A stretch of DNA of 51,089 nucleotides from Nocardia pseudobrasiliensis NBRC 108224 (GCF_001613105.1 NZ_BDBS01000011.1:1-51089); one strand, 5' to 3'. Counted from the first letter of the stretch, positions 1 to 11,728 are shown. Notes: generated by a model not told the origin, from the letters alone. Numbers and translations: made by a program.

Positions 1-183
1 ATCCCCCGGGCGGTGAGCCCGCTGGATCGGTGAGGCAACTTTTCAAGCTTAGCTCAACCGTGAGCGCGGATCCAAATCCGTGATCTTGGTGGAGCTCGTG
101 TGATCGTCAGGCGCTCCCCGTCCAACCTCGTGTCCCGGTCCTTTCGGCTCCGGGTCGGTGTCCGTGTCGCTCTGACCTGGAAT

Positions 184-212
184 AAGTTACGTGCCGTCCA
201 GATCGATGTCAA
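184..212 (-). promoter_or_regulatory. Strong sigma-A-like promoter beyond murA, probably rRNA operon promoter
   Basis: Reading the minus strand, a perfect -35 TTGACA (207-212) is followed by a 17-bp spacer and the -10 TAACTT (184-189). Initiation would fall near 176 and run towards position 1. In mycobacteria the rRNA operon lies directly downstream of murA, so the inference is that this drives an rRNA operon just outside the window. The remaining bases 1-180 contain no credible gene and would be the start of its leader. Confidence 0.65.
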
Positions 213-247
213 ATCGGCTGGTCAGGAACGTTTTTGGGCGATCGTGA

Positions 248-1501
248 TCAGGAGACCCGTTCGACCTCGGCCCCGAGCGATCGCAGATTCTCCACGAAAT
301 GCGGGTAGCCCCTGTCGATGTGGAACACGTCGTGCACCTCGGTCACCCCGTCGGCGACCAGACCCGCCAGCACAAGACCGGCGCCGGCCCGGATATCCGA
401 CGACCACACCGGCGCACTCGACAGCCGCGGGATTCCGCGCACCACCGCGTGGTGACCATCGGTCCGCGCATCGGCGCCCAGGCGAATCATCTCCTCCACG
501 AAGCGGAATCGCGCCTCGAAGATGTTCTCGGTGATCATCGACGTACCGTCGGCGATGGCCGCGAGCCCGATGGCCATCGGCTGCAGATCGGTCGGGAAGC
601 CCGGGAACGGCAGGGTCGAGAAGTTCACCGCGCGCGGCCGCTCGGCCTGCACCACCCGAAAACCGTCCGGTTCGAACGAGATTCGCGCACCCGAGGACCG
701 CAATTTGTCCAGCACCAGGGACAGATGCTTCGGGTTCACCCCATTGACCTGAACATCGCCCTGCGTCATCGCCGCGGCGATACCCCAGGTCGCGGCCACG
801 ATCCGATCGCCGATCACGCGATGGGTGGTCGGCGCCAGTTTCTGCACGCCCTCGATGGTCAGCACCGAGGTGCCCGCACCGCTGATCCGCGCACCCATTC
901 GCGCGAGCATCGTGCACAGATCCACGATCTCCGGCTCGCGCGCGGCATTGTCGATGACCGTCTCACCCTCGGCCAGCACCGCGGCCATCAGGATGTTCTC
1001 GGTCGCGCCGACCGACGGGAAGTCCAATCGAATGCGCGCGCCCTGCAGTTCGTCGGCGCGCGCGACCAGGCAGCCGTGCTCGATTTCGCTGGTCGCGCCG
1101 AGCAGGCGCAGACCGGCCTGATGCATATCCAGCGGACGCGAGCCGATCGCATCGCCACCGGGCAACGCGACCACGGCTCGCTTGCACCGAGCCATCAGCG
1201 GTCCGAGGACGCAGACCGAGGCGCGAAACTGGGTGACTGCCGGGAAGTCCGCGTGATACTTCGGCTCGGCCGGGGTGGAGATGGTGACGACCGAGCCCTC
1301 GACCACGACGTCGCAGCCCAGGCCCCGCAGGACCTCGGCCATGAGCGGCACATCGAGAATGTCGGGGCAGTTGCTGATGGTCGTCGAGCCCTCCGCCAGT
1401 AAGGCGGCGGCCATCAGTTTGAGGACGCTGTTCTTGGCGCCACCGACCGCGACTTCGCCGGCAAGGCGACTGCCACCGGTCACCAGAAACCGTTCACTCA
1501 C
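248..1501 (-). CDS. murA: UDP-N-acetylglucosamine 1-carboxyvinyltransferase MurA
   Basis: First committed cytoplasmic step of peptidoglycan synthesis: enolpyruvyl transfer from PEP to UDP-GlcNAc. The 417-residue protein is full length for the family. It has the N-terminal GGAKNSVLK substrate motif (about residues 20-28), the RASV..LGPL stretch (93-102) and the active loop [13 protein letters not shown]. The catalytic Cys of E. coli MurA (Cys115) is Asp117 here, the M. tuberculosis state that gives intrinsic fosfomycin resistance. The frame is open to 1576, but that would run into the upstream adenosyltransferase gene. The GTG at 1501 gives the usual [10 protein letters not shown] start and leaves a 10-bp gap. 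It is probably co-transcribed with the adenosyltransferase and DUF2550 genes. Confidence 0.96.
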   Translation of the reverse strand: MSERFLVTGGSRLAGEVAVGGAKNSVLKLMAAALLAEGSTTISNCPDILDVPLMAEVLRGLGCDVVVEGSVVTISTPAEPKYHADFPAVTQFRASVCVLGPLMARCKRAVVALPGGDAIGSRPLDMHQAGLRLLGATSEIEHGCLVARADELQGARIRLDFPSVGATENILMAAVLAEGETVIDNAAREPEIVDLCTMLARMGARISGAGTSVLTIEGVQKLAPTTHRVIGDRIVAATWGIAAAMTQGDVQVNGVNPKHLSLVLDKLRSSGARISFEPDGFRVVQAERPRAVNFSTLPFPGFPTDLQPMAIGLAAIADGTSMITENIFEARFRFVEEMIRLGADARTDGHHAVVRGIPRLSSAPVWSSDIRAGAGLVLAGLVADGVTEVHDVFHIDRGYPHFVENLRSLGAEVERVS

Positions 1502-1511
1502 GGGGGCCAGC

Positions 1512-2117
1512 CTAATGGTCGGTGGCGTCGGTCGCGGCGTCTCCACCACCTGAGGCTCCGGGACGCCAGAGCACATCCCCCTCCGGATTCGCCACCCGGC
1601 TGAGGATGAACAGCAGATCCGAGAGCCGATTCAGGTATTTCGCGGGCAGCGCGCTCGTATCGTCCGGGTGCGCCTCGACCGCGGCCCATGCCGAACGCTC
1701 GGCGCGCCGCGCGACCGTGCGCGCCGTGTGCAGCAGTGCCGCGAGCGGGGTGCCGCCGGGCAGAATGAACGAATTCAGCGGCGCCAGTTCGGCATTGAAC
1801 TCATCGCACCACGCCTCCAGCCGGTCGATATAGGGCTGGGTGATGCGCAGCGGCGGATATTTGGGCTCGGCCACGATCGGTGTGGACAGGTCGGCGCCGG
1901 CATCGAACAGATCGTTCTGCACGCTGCGCAGGACCTCGAGGATGTGCGGTCCGGGCTGTCCGAGCGCGATCGCGACACCGAGGGCGGCATTCGTTTCGTC
2001 ACAGTCGGCATAGGCGATCAGCCGCGGGTCGGTCTTCGGCACCCGGGAGAAGTCGCTCAAACCGGTGGTTCCGTCGTCACCGGTCCGGGTGTAGATCCGC
2101 GTCAGATGCACACTCAT
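1512..2117 (-). CDS. PduO-type ATP:cob(I)alamin adenosyltransferase
   Basis: Transfers the 5'-deoxyadenosyl group of ATP to cob(I)alamin, making coenzyme B12 in the cytoplasm. The 201-residue protein has the PduO-family N-terminal ATP-binding motif [11 protein letters not shown] (10-20). It also has the conserved helix [12 protein letters not shown] (131-142) and the C-terminal [12 protein letters not shown] signature (163-174), whose Arg and Asp line the active site in this family. The last residues are Gly/Asp-rich and probably disordered. The mycobacterial homologue also sits beside murA. There it is on the opposite strand from murA; here it shares murA's strand, 10 bp upstream. Confidence 0.93.
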   Translation of the reverse strand: MSVHLTRIYTRTGDDGTTGLSDFSRVPKTDPRLIAYADCDETNAALGVAIALGQPGPHILEVLRSVQNDLFDAGADLSTPIVAEPKYPPLRITQPYIDRLEAWCDEFNAELAPLNSFILPGGTPLAALLHTARTVARRAERSAWAAVEAHPDDTSALPAKYLNRLSDLLFILSRVANPEGDVLWRPGASGGGDAATDATDH

Positions 2118-2135
2118 GCAGACAGTATGTCTGCC

Positions 2136-2570
2136 TCACAGCGTGGGGCGACGCCGGATCCGATCGGACGGCCGGGACTCGACCCACGACAGGAACGCCG
2201 CGAGGGCTCCGCGATCGAGTGCCAACTCGTAACTGCCGTCACCGTCGGAGACCGCGATCACGATGATGTCGTCGGTCATGATGTCGTATTCGTCCCCGAC
2301 CGGGCCGCGTCTGTCCACGACCTCGATACCGCGGCGGTGAATCGTCGAATCCGGGCCCAGCTTCAGACTGGTCAGCTTGAAGAAGACCATGCGGTCCTCG
2401 TCGTACCGGATCAAACCGTGCCGCCAGCCCTGTCCGCCTTTAGCGGGTAGTACCCGCAGAATCGCCGCCGTCCCACCTCGTCGCAACATCACGAAGCGGT
2501 AGATGGATGCCAACGCCAGGCCGACGAGCAGCAGCACCAGAATGATCAGAAGCACCATCCCGGTCCGCAA
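2136..2570 (-). CDS. DUF2550 single-pass membrane protein
   Basis: A 144-residue protein with one N-terminal transmembrane helix (about residues 5-27, LLIILVLLLVGLALASIY) and a basic stop-transfer stretch (MLRRGG). A small soluble domain of about 110 residues follows, with GWRHGLIRYDEDRMVFFKL and an SDGDGSYELAL segment. Sequence and position, between the ATP synthase operon and the adenosyltransferase-murA pair, match the mycobacterial DUF2550 protein encoded next to atpC. Function is unknown. The gap to the next gene is 18 bp, so it probably heads a three-gene operon. Confidence 0.88.
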   Translation of the reverse strand: MRTGMVLLIILVLLLVGLALASIYRFVMLRRGGTAAILRVLPAKGGQGWRHGLIRYDEDRMVFFKLTSLKLGPDSTIHRRGIEVVDRRGPVGDEYDIMTDDIIVIAVSDGDGSYELALDRGALAAFLSWVESRPSDRIRRRPTL

Positions 2571-2693
2571 TCCAGGTCCGTCCCTTCGCTTTTGCCCCTG
2601 TGCCGTCGCGAGTGCCGTGCCATCCCGAACAAGGTCACCGTGGGGGCGAGTCTACAAACCACCCCTACACCGGATACGACCGGTACGCCCCTG

Positions 2694-2722
2694 CCCCGGT
2701 CGAGCCTATCCCCCGACCGGGG
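2694..2722 (-). terminator. Rho-independent-like hairpin after the MspA genes
   Basis: A perfect 9-bp inverted repeat, CCCCGGTCG (2694-2702) and CGACCGGGG (2714-2722), has an 11-nt loop. It lies 45 bp past the stop of the MspA-family gene. There is no U tract, as is common in actinobacteria. The rest of 2571-2766 holds no gene and probably carries the promoter for DUF2550. Confidence 0.6.
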
Positions 2723-2766
2723 TCATGAGAATGGGGTAGCCGAAACACCCACGTGGGCAAGCTGTT

Positions 2767-3450
2767 TCAGCCCATACTGAACGGCTCGCCCCAGACCGTG
2801 ATCATGCTCTCGGTATTGTCGGTCGCCACGTCGGCGGTGACGAAGGTCCGGGCCTGGGCGTAACCGGCGCAGCCGTCCAGGGCGAAGGTCTCGTCGGTCC
2901 AGCTCACACTCGCGTGCGGGCCGGTCACCTGGTGGTAGCGCTTATGGGAATCGTTGCCGAAGTCGTTCGGCTTCTCGATGTCGAGCAGATAGCGCGCCGC
3001 GGCCTGGCCGGGGGCGAGCACCAGCGTCTCGGTTCCGCCGACATTGCCGCCGAGGGCGGCCAATGGATTTGAGCCGCCCGCCTTGGACGGATCGACCGAA
3101 CCGGATTCGTTCTCCCCGGAGGTCAAGCCGCTGACACTGACCTGGCAGCCGACCACATATCCGGGATAGATCTTGACCGATGCGGACCCGGACTTACCAC
3201 CGGCGACGTCGACCACTCCGCGTCCGGTGGTCCACACATTGCGATGCAGCGGCGTCGCGCCCATCGATCCGCTGATCTTGGCGGATTCGCCCTGAATGGA
3301 AACGGTCACCTCGGTGCCGTCGCCGAGCGTGCGGGTTATGGTCCCGCCGGGCAGCGGAATGAACGTATCCGCGTTCGCGACCCCCGGCGAACACAACCCC
3401 AGCCCGACCGTGACCGCGATCGCCGTCACTGCCGTCGTGCGGATCATGCG
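2767..3450 (-). CDS. MspA-family outer-membrane porin (downstream paralogue)
   Basis: MspA proteins form octameric channels in the mycolic-acid outer membrane for small hydrophilic nutrients. The 227-residue product starts with a Sec signal peptide (1-26, cleavage after ANA), followed by DTFIPLPGG, the typical mature N-terminus. Family hallmarks are a central YPGYVVGCQVSVS strand, the paired Cys (GCQ and DGCAGYAQAR) and the C-terminal aromatic end GEPFSMG. The frame extends upstream to 3660, but that would overlap the neighbouring gene. The ATG at 3450 opens the signal peptide and lies 23 bp from the upstream paralogue. The loop around residues 120-150 is longer and Gly/Ser-richer than in the neighbour. 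Confidence 0.9.
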   Translation of the reverse strand, partial: RMIRTTAVTAIAVTVGLGLCSPGVANADTFIPLPGGTITRTLGDGTEVTVSIQGESAKISGSMGATPLHRNVWTTGRGVVDVAGGKSGSASVKIYPGYVVGCQVSVSGLTSGENESGSVDPSKAGGSNPLAALGGNVGGTETLVLAPGQAAARYLLDIEKPNDFGNDSHKRYHQVTGPHASVSWTDETFALDGCAGYAQARTFVTADVATDNTESMITVWGEPFSMG

Positions 3451-3473
3451 ACCTCCTATGTCTGGTGCGGACC

Positions 3474-4139
3474 TCAGCCGATGCTGAACGGCATGCCGTA
3501 GAGGCTGACCTTCGCGTAATCGGCGCCGATCAACTCGACGACCGAGAACTGACGCGCCTGCGCATAACCCCCACAGCCCTGCACATCCATCGGAAAGTCC
3601 TGGTAATTCAGGTAATAGGTGCCCGACTTGGGCATATCGATGGTGTTGATCTGCACCCATTTGACCTCGCCGGGACTGATCGGAAACGAGATTCCGCCGG
3701 ACAGTCCCGGACCCGTGGTGGCGATCGTGAATCCGAACGAATTCGACAAACTACCCAGCGAGACCTGGCAACCGACGATGTACCCCACCGTGAGGCCGGA
3801 TGAGCCGTGTGTGGACGAGAAATTGGAGCCCGGCAAATTCAGCGCGCCGTTGTTCGGACCGATGACACCCGGTGGAGTGTCCACGTCGACGGTCAGATTG
3901 CCCGATACCCAGGCCGTACGCCCGGCCCCGTTGGCGGCCATCGACGGCGAAATGATCGCCCGCTCACCACTACTGGTGATCGAAATCCCCGGCTGGTCGA
4001 TATGTCCGTCCGGTAGCGGAACGAACGCATCGGCTCGCGCGGGCCCGGGCGACCACAATCCGATTGCGGAAATCATTGCGGCGACCATCACGACGATGCG
4101 CGCGAGTCGACCCCGACCGATTGCATGCTGCTTGCCCAT
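3474..4139 (-). CDS. MspA-family outer-membrane porin (upstream paralogue)
   Basis: A 221-residue exported protein with signal peptide residues 1-36 (cleavage after ARA), then DAFVPLPDGHI. It shares with the downstream copy the VGYIVGCQVSLG strand, the GCGGYAQAR segment with the second Cys, and the C-terminal GMPFSIG. The two copies differ enough to suggest an old duplication. A Shine-Dalgarno GAGGAA lies just before the ATG. It is probably co-transcribed with the downstream copy. The genes sit between the ATP synthase terminator and DUF2550, where mycobacteria have no porin. Confidence 0.9.
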   Translation of the reverse strand: MGKQHAIGRGRLARIVVMVAAMISAIGLWSPGPARADAFVPLPDGHIDQPGISITSSGERAIISPSMAANGAGRTAWVSGNLTVDVDTPPGVIGPNNGALNLPGSNFSSTHGSSGLTVGYIVGCQVSLGSLSNSFGFTIATTGPGLSGGISFPISPGEVKWVQINTIDMPKSGTYYLNYQDFPMDVQGCGGYAQARQFSVVELIGADYAKVSLYGMPFSIG

Positions 4140-4282
4140 TCATTCCTCGCTCATAATCGCGAGGCCGCATCGATGTTGCGCAGGCGGCCACGGTACGCCA
4201 ATTCATTTCCGAACGGGTGAAACCGAAGGTATTGCCGCTATTACACCATCACGAACGCGCGGACAGCCCCTCGAAACGCCGT

Positions 4283-4314
4283 GTGGCGGTCCCGGATACT
4301 TCCGGAACCGCCAC
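4283..4314 (-). terminator. ATP synthase operon terminator hairpin
   Basis: An 8-bp outer stem GTGGCGGT (4283-4290)/ACCGCCAC (4307-4314) continues, after a single C-A mismatch, into the inner stem CCGGA/TCCGG with a 4-nt loop. It starts 35 bp beyond the atpC stop. There is no T-tract on the minus strand, as in many actinobacterial terminators. The flanking bases 4140-4282 show no gene and must hold the promoter of the MspA pair. Confidence 0.7.
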
Positions 4315-4348
4315 AACTTCAGCGAATCGAATTGTCGCCCTTGGCAAC

Positions 4349-4723
4349 TCAGCCGTTGGCCGCCTCGACCGCACGCACCCGCGCCCGCGCCGCATTCTGC
4401 GCGTCCTCGGAGGCGTTCGGATCCGACAGCACCGACCGAGCGGAATCGACGTCGATGTCGGCGGCGAATTCCGCCGACTCGGCGAGGATGCGGACGGTCT
4501 TCGCGGTAACCGAGAAGAATCCGCCGTGCACGGCCGCCACGATGCGCTCACCGTCGGTCGAGACGATGGTCACCGCGCTGTCCTCGGCCAGCTGGCCGAG
4601 GACGGGCTCGTGGCCGGGGAGGATACCGATCTGACCCTCGGTGGTCTGGGCGCTGACGAAGCTCGCCTCGCCCGACCACATCCGCCGCTCGATGGAAACC
4701 AGATCAACTGACATTTCCGCCAT
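4349..4723 (-). CDS. atpC: F1F0 ATP synthase subunit epsilon
   Basis: Central-stalk subunit that couples gamma rotation to the c-ring and limits ATP hydrolysis. The 124-residue protein has the N-terminal beta-sandwich with the family signature [16 protein letters not shown] (about 31-46) and a FFSV segment. A short, Ala/Arg-rich C-terminal helical part follows. It is shorter than E. coli epsilon (about 139), as is usual in actinobacteria. Last gene of the atp operon, 6 bp after atpD. Confidence 0.95.
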   Translation of the reverse strand: MAEMSVDLVSIERRMWSGEASFVSAQTTEGQIGILPGHEPVLGQLAEDSAVTIVSTDGERIVAAVHGGFFSVTAKTVRILAESAEFAADIDVDSARSVLSDPNASEDAQNAARARVRAVEAANG

Positions 4724-4729
4724 GGTGGA

Positions 4730-6199
<1,470 letters not shown>

Positions 6200-7168
6200 T
6201 TAGTCGCTAGAACTGGCTGCCAGCGCATTGGCACCGCCGACGATTTCGCTGATTTCCTGCGTGATGTTCGCCTGCCGAATCGAGTTCGCCTGGCGAGTCA
6301 GGCCGTTCACGAGTTCGGTGGCGTTGTCGGTGGCCGCCTTCATCGCGGTGCGGCGCGCTGCCGACTCCGAGGCCGCGGCCTCGAGCAACGACGAGTAAAT
6401 GCGCGTGTTGATGTACTTCGGCAGCAGACGGCCGAGCAGCGTATCCGCGTCGGGCTCGAACTCGTAGAGCGGATGCAGATCCGCCGTCGGGGAGTCCGAG
6501 ACGAAGTCCTCGCCGAGGTCGTAGTTCTCGTCGACGAAGCTCACCTGGATCGGCGCCAGTCGGCGCACCTCCGGGGTCTGCGTCAGCATCGACACGAATC
6601 GCGTGTAGACGATGTGGATTTCGTCGACACCCTCGATGGTGCCCTCGCCGTTGGGCGCGGGCACCTCACCGTCGGCGCCGGCCATGAACGCCTCCACCAG
6701 GTGGTTGCAGGCCGAGGACGCGTCGGTGTAGTGCGGCTGCTGCGAGAACCCGGTCCACGAACCGAGCACCTTGCGGTTGCGGAACGTGTAGTAGGTCAGG
6801 CCCTTCGCACCCATCACGTACAGCACCGGCTCCTTGTCCTCGGAGCGCAGTGTGGACAGGAGTTCCTCGGCGCGCCTGAGCACGTTCGAGTTGTAACCGC
6901 CGGCCATACCGCGGTCGCTGGTGATGACCAGGACCGCGGCGCGCCGGGCGTTCTCCCGCTCGGTGAGCAGCGGATGGTTCAGATTCGACGAGGCGCTCGC
7001 GAGTTCGCTCAGCACCTTGGTGATCTCTTCCGCATACGGCTTCGCGGCGGCGACCCGGGCCTGCGCCTTGCTGATTCGCGAGGTGGCGATCAGTTCCTGA
7101 GCCTTGGTGATCTTCTTGATCGACCCGACGCTGCGAATGCGGCCACGCAATTCACGCAAGCTAGGCAC
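6200..7168 (-). CDS. atpG: F1F0 ATP synthase subunit gamma
   Basis: Rotor shaft subunit. The 322-residue protein has the N-terminal coiled-coil helix ([22 protein letters not shown]), the DRGMAGGYN signature (85-93) and the C-terminal [21 protein letters not shown] helix with IVGGA near the end. A Gly/Pro-rich insertion at about residues 163-180 ([14 protein letters not shown]) matches the extra gamma loop of mycobacterial and related enzymes. That loop is absent from E. coli and human gamma and has been studied as a drug target. Confidence 0.97.
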   Translation of the reverse strand: MPSLRELRGRIRSVGSIKKITKAQELIATSRISKAQARVAAAKPYAEEITKVLSELASASSNLNHPLLTERENARRAAVLVITSDRGMAGGYNSNVLRRAEELLSTLRSEDKEPVLYVMGAKGLTYYTFRNRKVLGSWTGFSQQPHYTDASSACNHLVEAFMAGADGEVPAPNGEGTIEGVDEIHIVYTRFVSMLTQTPEVRRLAPIQVSFVDENYDLGEDFVSDSPTADLHPLYEFEPDADTLLGRLLPKYINTRIYSSLLEAAASESAARRTAMKAATDNATELVNGLTRQANSIRQANITQEISEIVGGANALAASSSD

Positions 7169-7220
7169 TGGTCACACTCCCTTCCTTCGCTCGATTGGTC
7201 AGTCGCATCGGTTCGCCCGC

Positions 7221-8858
7221 TTACTTGTCGACGTGCTTGCGGGTGACCGACAGCGACTCGACCTCTTCGTGGTCGAGCTGACCGGCCTCGGGCTCGTTCA
7301 CCACGCGGCTGCCGTCTGAGGCCAGGAAGCCGTGCTTGAACTTGTCGGTGGCGGACTTGATCTGCTCGGCGGCGTCGCCCTCGAGCACCTTGCCGCCCTC
7401 GATCGTCTTGTACGCGTCGGCGGCGCTGCGGTGCAGATCCTCGAGCAACTCGGCATTGAAGCGGCGGATGTCGCCGACCGGCACCGAGTCGTAGAAGCCA
7501 CCGTCGACCAGGAACAGCGACACGATCTGGTCCTCGACCGAGACCGGGGTGTACTGGTCCTGCTTGAGCAGCTCGACCCAGCGGGCGCCGCGCTCGAGCT
7601 GAGCCAGCGAGGCCGCGTCCAGGTCGGAGGCGAAGGCGGAGAACGCCTCCAGCTCACGGAACTGCGCCAGCTCCAGACGCAGCGAGCCGGAGACCTTCTT
7701 CATACCCTTGGTCTGCGCGGCGCCACCGACACGGGAGACGGAGGTACCGACGTTGATCGCCGGGCGCACACCCTTGTTGAACAGGTCGGACTCGAGGAAG
7801 ACCTGGCCGTCGGTGATGGAGATGACGTTGGTCGGGATGAAGGCGGAGATGTCGCCGGCCTTGGTCTCGATGATCGGCAGACCGGTCATCGAACCCGCGC
7901 CCATATCGTCGGACAGCTTCGCGCAACGCTCCAGCAGGCGCGAGTGCAGGTAGAAGACGTCACCGGGGTACGCCTCGCGGCCCGGCGGGCGACGCAGCAG
8001 CAGCGAGATCGCGCGGTAGGCCTCGGCCTGCTTGGACAGGTCGTCGAACACGATCAGGACGTGCTTGCCCTGGTACATCCAGTGCTGGCCGAGGGCCGAA
8101 CCGGTGTAGGGCGCAAGCCATTTGAAGCCGGCGGAGTCCGAGGCCGGAGCCGCGACGATGGTGGTGTACTCCATCGCGCCGTGCTGCTCCAGCGCGGCCT
8201 TCACGCCCGCGATGGTGGAACCCTTCTGGCCGATGGCGACGTAGATGCAGCGGACCTGCTTCTTCGGATCGCCGGTCTCCCAGTTGGCCTTCTGGTTGAT
8301 GATGGCGTCGATGCAGACCGCGGTCTTACCGGTCTTGCGGTCGCCGATGATCAGCTGACGCTGACCACGACCGATGGCGGTCAGGGCGTCGATAGCGGTG
8401 ATACCGGTCGCCATCGGCTCGCCGACCGGCTGACGCTCGAGCACGGTCGCGGCCTGCAGCTCGAGGACGCGACGCTCCTCGGCCTCGATATCGCCCAGGC
8501 CGTCGATCGGCGCGCCCAGCGGGTCGATGACGCGGCCCAGGAACTTGTCGCCGACCGGCACCGAGAGCACGTCACCGGTGCGGCGGACCTCCTGGCCCTC
8601 CTCGATGTTCTCGAACTCACCCAGGATGACCGCGCCGATCGAGGTGTCCTCGAGGTTCAGCGCCACGCCCAGCACGCCGCCCGGGAACTCGAGCAGCTCG
8701 TTGGTCATCGCCGACGGCAGGCCACTGACGTGGGCGATGCCGTCGCCGGTGTCGGTGACGGTACCGACCTCCTCGATGGAGGTCTCGGGGGTGTAGCTCT
8801 GGGTGTAGCTCTCGATAGCGCTACGGATCTCATCGGGGGAGATCGTCAGCTCCGCCAT
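7221..8858 (-). CDS. atpA: F1F0 ATP synthase subunit alpha
   Basis: Non-catalytic nucleotide-binding subunit of F1. The 545-residue protein has Walker A GDRKTGKT (172-179), the VGDIRRF segment and the family signature [17 protein letters not shown]. It is about 30 residues longer than E. coli alpha (513). The extra tail after KHGFLASDG, rich in Glu, His and Val, corresponds to the mycobacterial alpha C-terminal extension reported to suppress ATP hydrolysis. The ATG at 8858 follows a GGAAGAA Shine-Dalgarno sequence. Confidence 0.98.
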   Translation of the reverse strand: MAELTISPDEIRSAIESYTQSYTPETSIEEVGTVTDTGDGIAHVSGLPSAMTNELLEFPGGVLGVALNLEDTSIGAVILGEFENIEEGQEVRRTGDVLSVPVGDKFLGRVIDPLGAPIDGLGDIEAEERRVLELQAATVLERQPVGEPMATGITAIDALTAIGRGQRQLIIGDRKTGKTAVCIDAIINQKANWETGDPKKQVRCIYVAIGQKGSTIAGVKAALEQHGAMEYTTIVAAPASDSAGFKWLAPYTGSALGQHWMYQGKHVLIVFDDLSKQAEAYRAISLLLRRPPGREAYPGDVFYLHSRLLERCAKLSDDMGAGSMTGLPIIETKAGDISAFIPTNVISITDGQVFLESDLFNKGVRPAINVGTSVSRVGGAAQTKGMKKVSGSLRLELAQFRELEAFSAFASDLDAASLAQLERGARWVELLKQDQYTPVSVEDQIVSLFLVDGGFYDSVPVGDIRRFNAELLEDLHRSAADAYKTIEGGKVLEGDAAEQIKSATDKFKHGFLASDGSRVVNEPEAGQLDHEEVESLSVTRKHVDK

Positions 8859-8907
8859 GGTTCTTCCTGCTCTCGCTGTGGTCTGAAGGAATGTCGGGGG
8901 TGTGCGG

Positions 8908-9717
8908 CTAGGTCAGGGACTGCCGCATGCGCTGCAGTCGTCCGATGGCGCTGCCGTCGATGACGTCGTCGCCTACTCGCACGACGACGCCGGCCAGCAG
9001 GGTCGGATCGACCTGCACGTGCACGGTGATCGGCTTGTCGTAGATGCGCTGCAGCGAGGCCGCCAGGTGCTCGCGCTGCTGCGGCGACAGTTCGACCGCC
9101 GCGCGCACATGGGCGACGATCTGCTTACGCAGCGCCGCGGCCAGATCGGACAACCGGTCGAAGACGGGACCGACGTCACCGACGGAACGGCCCACCGCCT
9201 GCTGGGCCAGCTGCAGGGTGATGTCCTCGACCTTGCCGCTGAGCAGCCGTTCCAGCAGCTCGCGTTTGGCCTGCGCCGACGTACCGCGCGCGGCGAGGGC
9301 CTGTTCGAGGTCCGGATTGTCCTCGACGATCCGGCCGAGCCGGAACAGCTCATCCTCGACGGCGTCGATGCGGCCGCGATCCGTCGCGGCCCGCAGCAGC
9401 GCCTCCTGCCCGAGCAATTCCAGCGTGTCGACCAGGTCCCGGGTACGGGACCAGTTCTGGGCGACGGCGGTGGTCAGCACGGCCAGGGTGGCCGCGCTGA
9501 TCTTGCCGCCGAAAACGCGTTCGGCCAGTTCGGCACGCGCCGAACTCGACACCGACTTATCCGCGAGCGCCACACGCAGCGAACGCTGGTCGTCGAGTAC
9601 GGCGACAACGGCGAACAATTCGGAGCCCGTCGTGGCGGCGACGGAGTCGCTCCCGGTGAGAGCGGCCGAAAGAGCTTCCCGGGCCCGGGAGCTCGCCTCG
9701 CGGCTCGCTGCGTACAT
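8908..9717 (-). CDS. atpH: F1F0 ATP synthase subunit delta
   Basis: Peripheral-stalk subunit at the top of F1. The 269-residue form is longer than E. coli delta (177), the usual actinobacterial size. It is not the about 445-residue b-delta fusion of mycobacteria, as no N-terminal membrane helix precedes it. Delta features are the helical N-terminal half and the C-terminal [21 protein letters not shown] motif. The start was set at the ATG (9717) giving MYAASREA, with GTGGGA just upstream. A GTG at 9732 would add five residues and is possible. Confidence 0.93.
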   Translation of the reverse strand: MYAASREASSRAREALSAALTGSDSVAATTGSELFAVVAVLDDQRSLRVALADKSVSSSARAELAERVFGGKISAATLAVLTTAVAQNWSRTRDLVDTLELLGQEALLRAATDRGRIDAVEDELFRLGRIVEDNPDLEQALAARGTSAQAKRELLERLLSGKVEDITLQLAQQAVGRSVGDVGPVFDRLSDLAAALRKQIVAHVRAAVELSPQQREHLAASLQRIYDKPITVHVQVDPTLLAGVVVRVGDDVIDGSAIGRLQRMRQSLT

Positions 9718-9753
9718 GCTTCCCACTTTCACTGTGTCGGTTTCCGCCGGGGG

Positions 9754-10311
9754 TTACCTTCCGACCCCGATGCCGGCTTTCTCGTCCAATTCTGCAAGGA
9801 ATCGGTCGATCGAGGTGGCCTGCTTGGCCTGATCCGACACCGACTGTCCGATGATCTTCTCGGCCAGATCGACGGCGGTGCGGCCGAGTTCGCCACGCAG
9901 TTCGGTCACGATCTGCTGACGCTGGGCCTCGAGCTGGGAATGACCGGCGGCGACGATGCGATCGGCCTCGGCCTGGGCCTCCGAACGCATCTGCGCGAGG
10001 ATCTGCTGGCCCTGGTTGCGGGCCTCCTCACGGATGCGCGCGGCCTCGAGCCTGGCCTCGGCCAGCTGCTGCTGGTACTGCTCCAGCGTCGCCTGCGCCT
10101 CGGCCTGCGCGGCCTCGGCCTTGGCGAGGCCGCCCTCGATCTTGTCGGAGCGCTCGTCGAGCACCTTCTGCAGCCGCGGGATCACGTACTTGTAGAAGGC
10201 GAACGCGATAACCGCGACGCAGACGATCGACCAGATGATGTCGTACGACTCGGGGAGGAGGGGGTTGATGTCGTCCCCTCCCTCAGCCGCGAGCAAATAC
10301 ATCGTGTTCAT
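9754..10311 (-). CDS. atpF: F1F0 ATP synthase subunit b
   Basis: Membrane part of the peripheral stalk. The 185-residue protein has one transmembrane helix (about 25-45, [21 protein letters not shown]) followed by [22 protein letters not shown], the classical b-subunit signature. A long Ala/Gln/Glu-rich coiled coil continues to about residue 150. It lies 5 bp after atpE. The second stalk copy is supplied by the same gene, since there is no b' or b-delta fusion in the operon. Confidence 0.96.
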   Translation of the reverse strand: MNTMYLLAAEGGDDINPLLPESYDIIWSIVCVAVIAFAFYKYVIPRLQKVLDERSDKIEGGLAKAEAAQAEAQATLEQYQQQLAEARLEAARIREEARNQGQQILAQMRSEAQAEADRIVAAGHSQLEAQRQQIVTELRGELGRTAVDLAEKIIGQSVSDQAKQATSIDRFLAELDEKAGIGVGR

Positions 10312-10316
10312 GGCAA

Positions 10317-10613
<297 letters not shown>

Positions 10614-10636
10614 TCAGTCTTTGTGCGGTCGTGCGG

Positions 10637-11485
10637 TCAGTGCGAGTCGGCGTGCTGGGCAAGGCTGATGTACACAGCGGTCAGCAACGCGAACACGTAG
10701 GCCTGCAGGAAAATCACCAGCATCTCGAAGAGGGTGAAGGCGAACCCACCTGCCAGCGAGAACGGTGACAACCCCTTCATCCAGGCGGCGCCCTCGAACA
10801 GGAAGAACTGCGTGGCGCTGAAGAACAACACCAGCATGATATGACCGGCCAGCATATTCGCCATGAGTCGGACGGTCAGGGTGAAGGGGCGCAGCACGAA
10901 GGTCGAGATGAACTCGATCGGAATCAGCAGCACGTGCATCGCGGGCGGCACATTCGGCACCACGATCGACGAGCGCATGTACTTCCAGAAGCCGTACTTC
11001 TTGATGCCGATGTAGTTGAACGCCAGATAGGCGATGACGGCCAGCACCAACGGCATACCGATACGCGCGTTGGAGGAGATGTTCAGGAACGGGATGATGC
11101 TGGAGAAGTTCAGGAACAGCACCGTGAAGAAGATGGTGGCGATCAACGGGAAGTATTTCCGCCCGGATTCCTTGCCCAACACCTCGTCACAGATCTGCTC
11201 GCGCACGAACACCAATCCGTACTCGGCGACGTTCTGCAGACCGCGCGGAACCAGCTTCGGGCTGCGGAATGCGAGCAACATGACCGCCAACAGCACAACG
11301 GACATCAGGACGCGAATGAGCATCAAACGGTCGAGCTCGAAAGGCGTCCCCTCGAACAGCACAGCTGGAGGGTAGAAGTCTTGCAGCGAAGGCGCGTGGA
11401 ACTCGCCCGCCAAAGTGGTGACGCTCAGCGTTCTCTCCCGTGTTCGGGCCGCGGGTATGGCGATACCCGCGGTTCGATCGGACAT
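10637..11485 (-). CDS. atpB: F1F0 ATP synthase subunit a
   Basis: Proton half-channel subunit of F0. The 282-residue protein has five to six membrane helices and the essential Arg206 in FTLTVRLMANMLAGH. The C-terminal helix is LQAYVFALLTAVYISLA. The N-terminus is uncertain. The ATG at 11485 gives about 20 residues without obvious family similarity before TTLAGEFHAPSLQDFYPP. A TTG or CTG about 20 codons in could be the real start. Confidence 0.95.
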   Translation of the reverse strand: MSDRTAGIAIPAARTRERTLSVTTLAGEFHAPSLQDFYPPAVLFEGTPFELDRLMLIRVLMSVVLLAVMLLAFRSPKLVPRGLQNVAEYGLVFVREQICDEVLGKESGRKYFPLIATIFFTVLFLNFSSIIPFLNISSNARIGMPLVLAVIAYLAFNYIGIKKYGFWKYMRSSIVVPNVPPAMHVLLIPIEFISTFVLRPFTLTVRLMANMLAGHIMLVLFFSATQFFLFEGAAWMKGLSPFSLAGGFAFTLFEMLVIFLQAYVFALLTAVYISLAQHADSH

Positions 11486-11728
11486 TGACGATCTGGTGGT
11501 CGACTCAGGTCGGCTCGAAGTTCGTCAGCAGCTGCGCGGGCGTCACCCGCTCGTGGCGTCTGTACGTCGGCGACATCGTCGACGGTGCAGGGCCGAACCC
11601 CCTCAGGTCCGGCACGGCTGTAAGCATAGCCGCTCTCATGGAGAGGTAGTGACCGACCCTATGGTTCGGCTGCCTACGGTAAAGAGTTTACCAAGGTATC
11701 TACGACACTGTGTAGGGGGTCGCGTCAA
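11486..11728 (-). promoter_or_regulatory. Intergenic region atpI-atpB, candidate ATP synthase promoter
   Basis: About 240 bp without a gene. A TTGACG -35-like hexamer (11723-11728) overlaps the atpI stop. Its best -10 (GTAGAT, 11698-11703) is at a poor 19-bp spacing, and TAAACT appears further on, so the exact promoter is unclear. The remainder is a probable atpB leader. Confidence 0.3.

Noticed and set aside
8908..10311. Mycobacterial-type b-delta fusion in the ATP synthase operon
   Set aside because: atpF and atpH are separate frames with a 36-bp gap, and atpH has no membrane helix.
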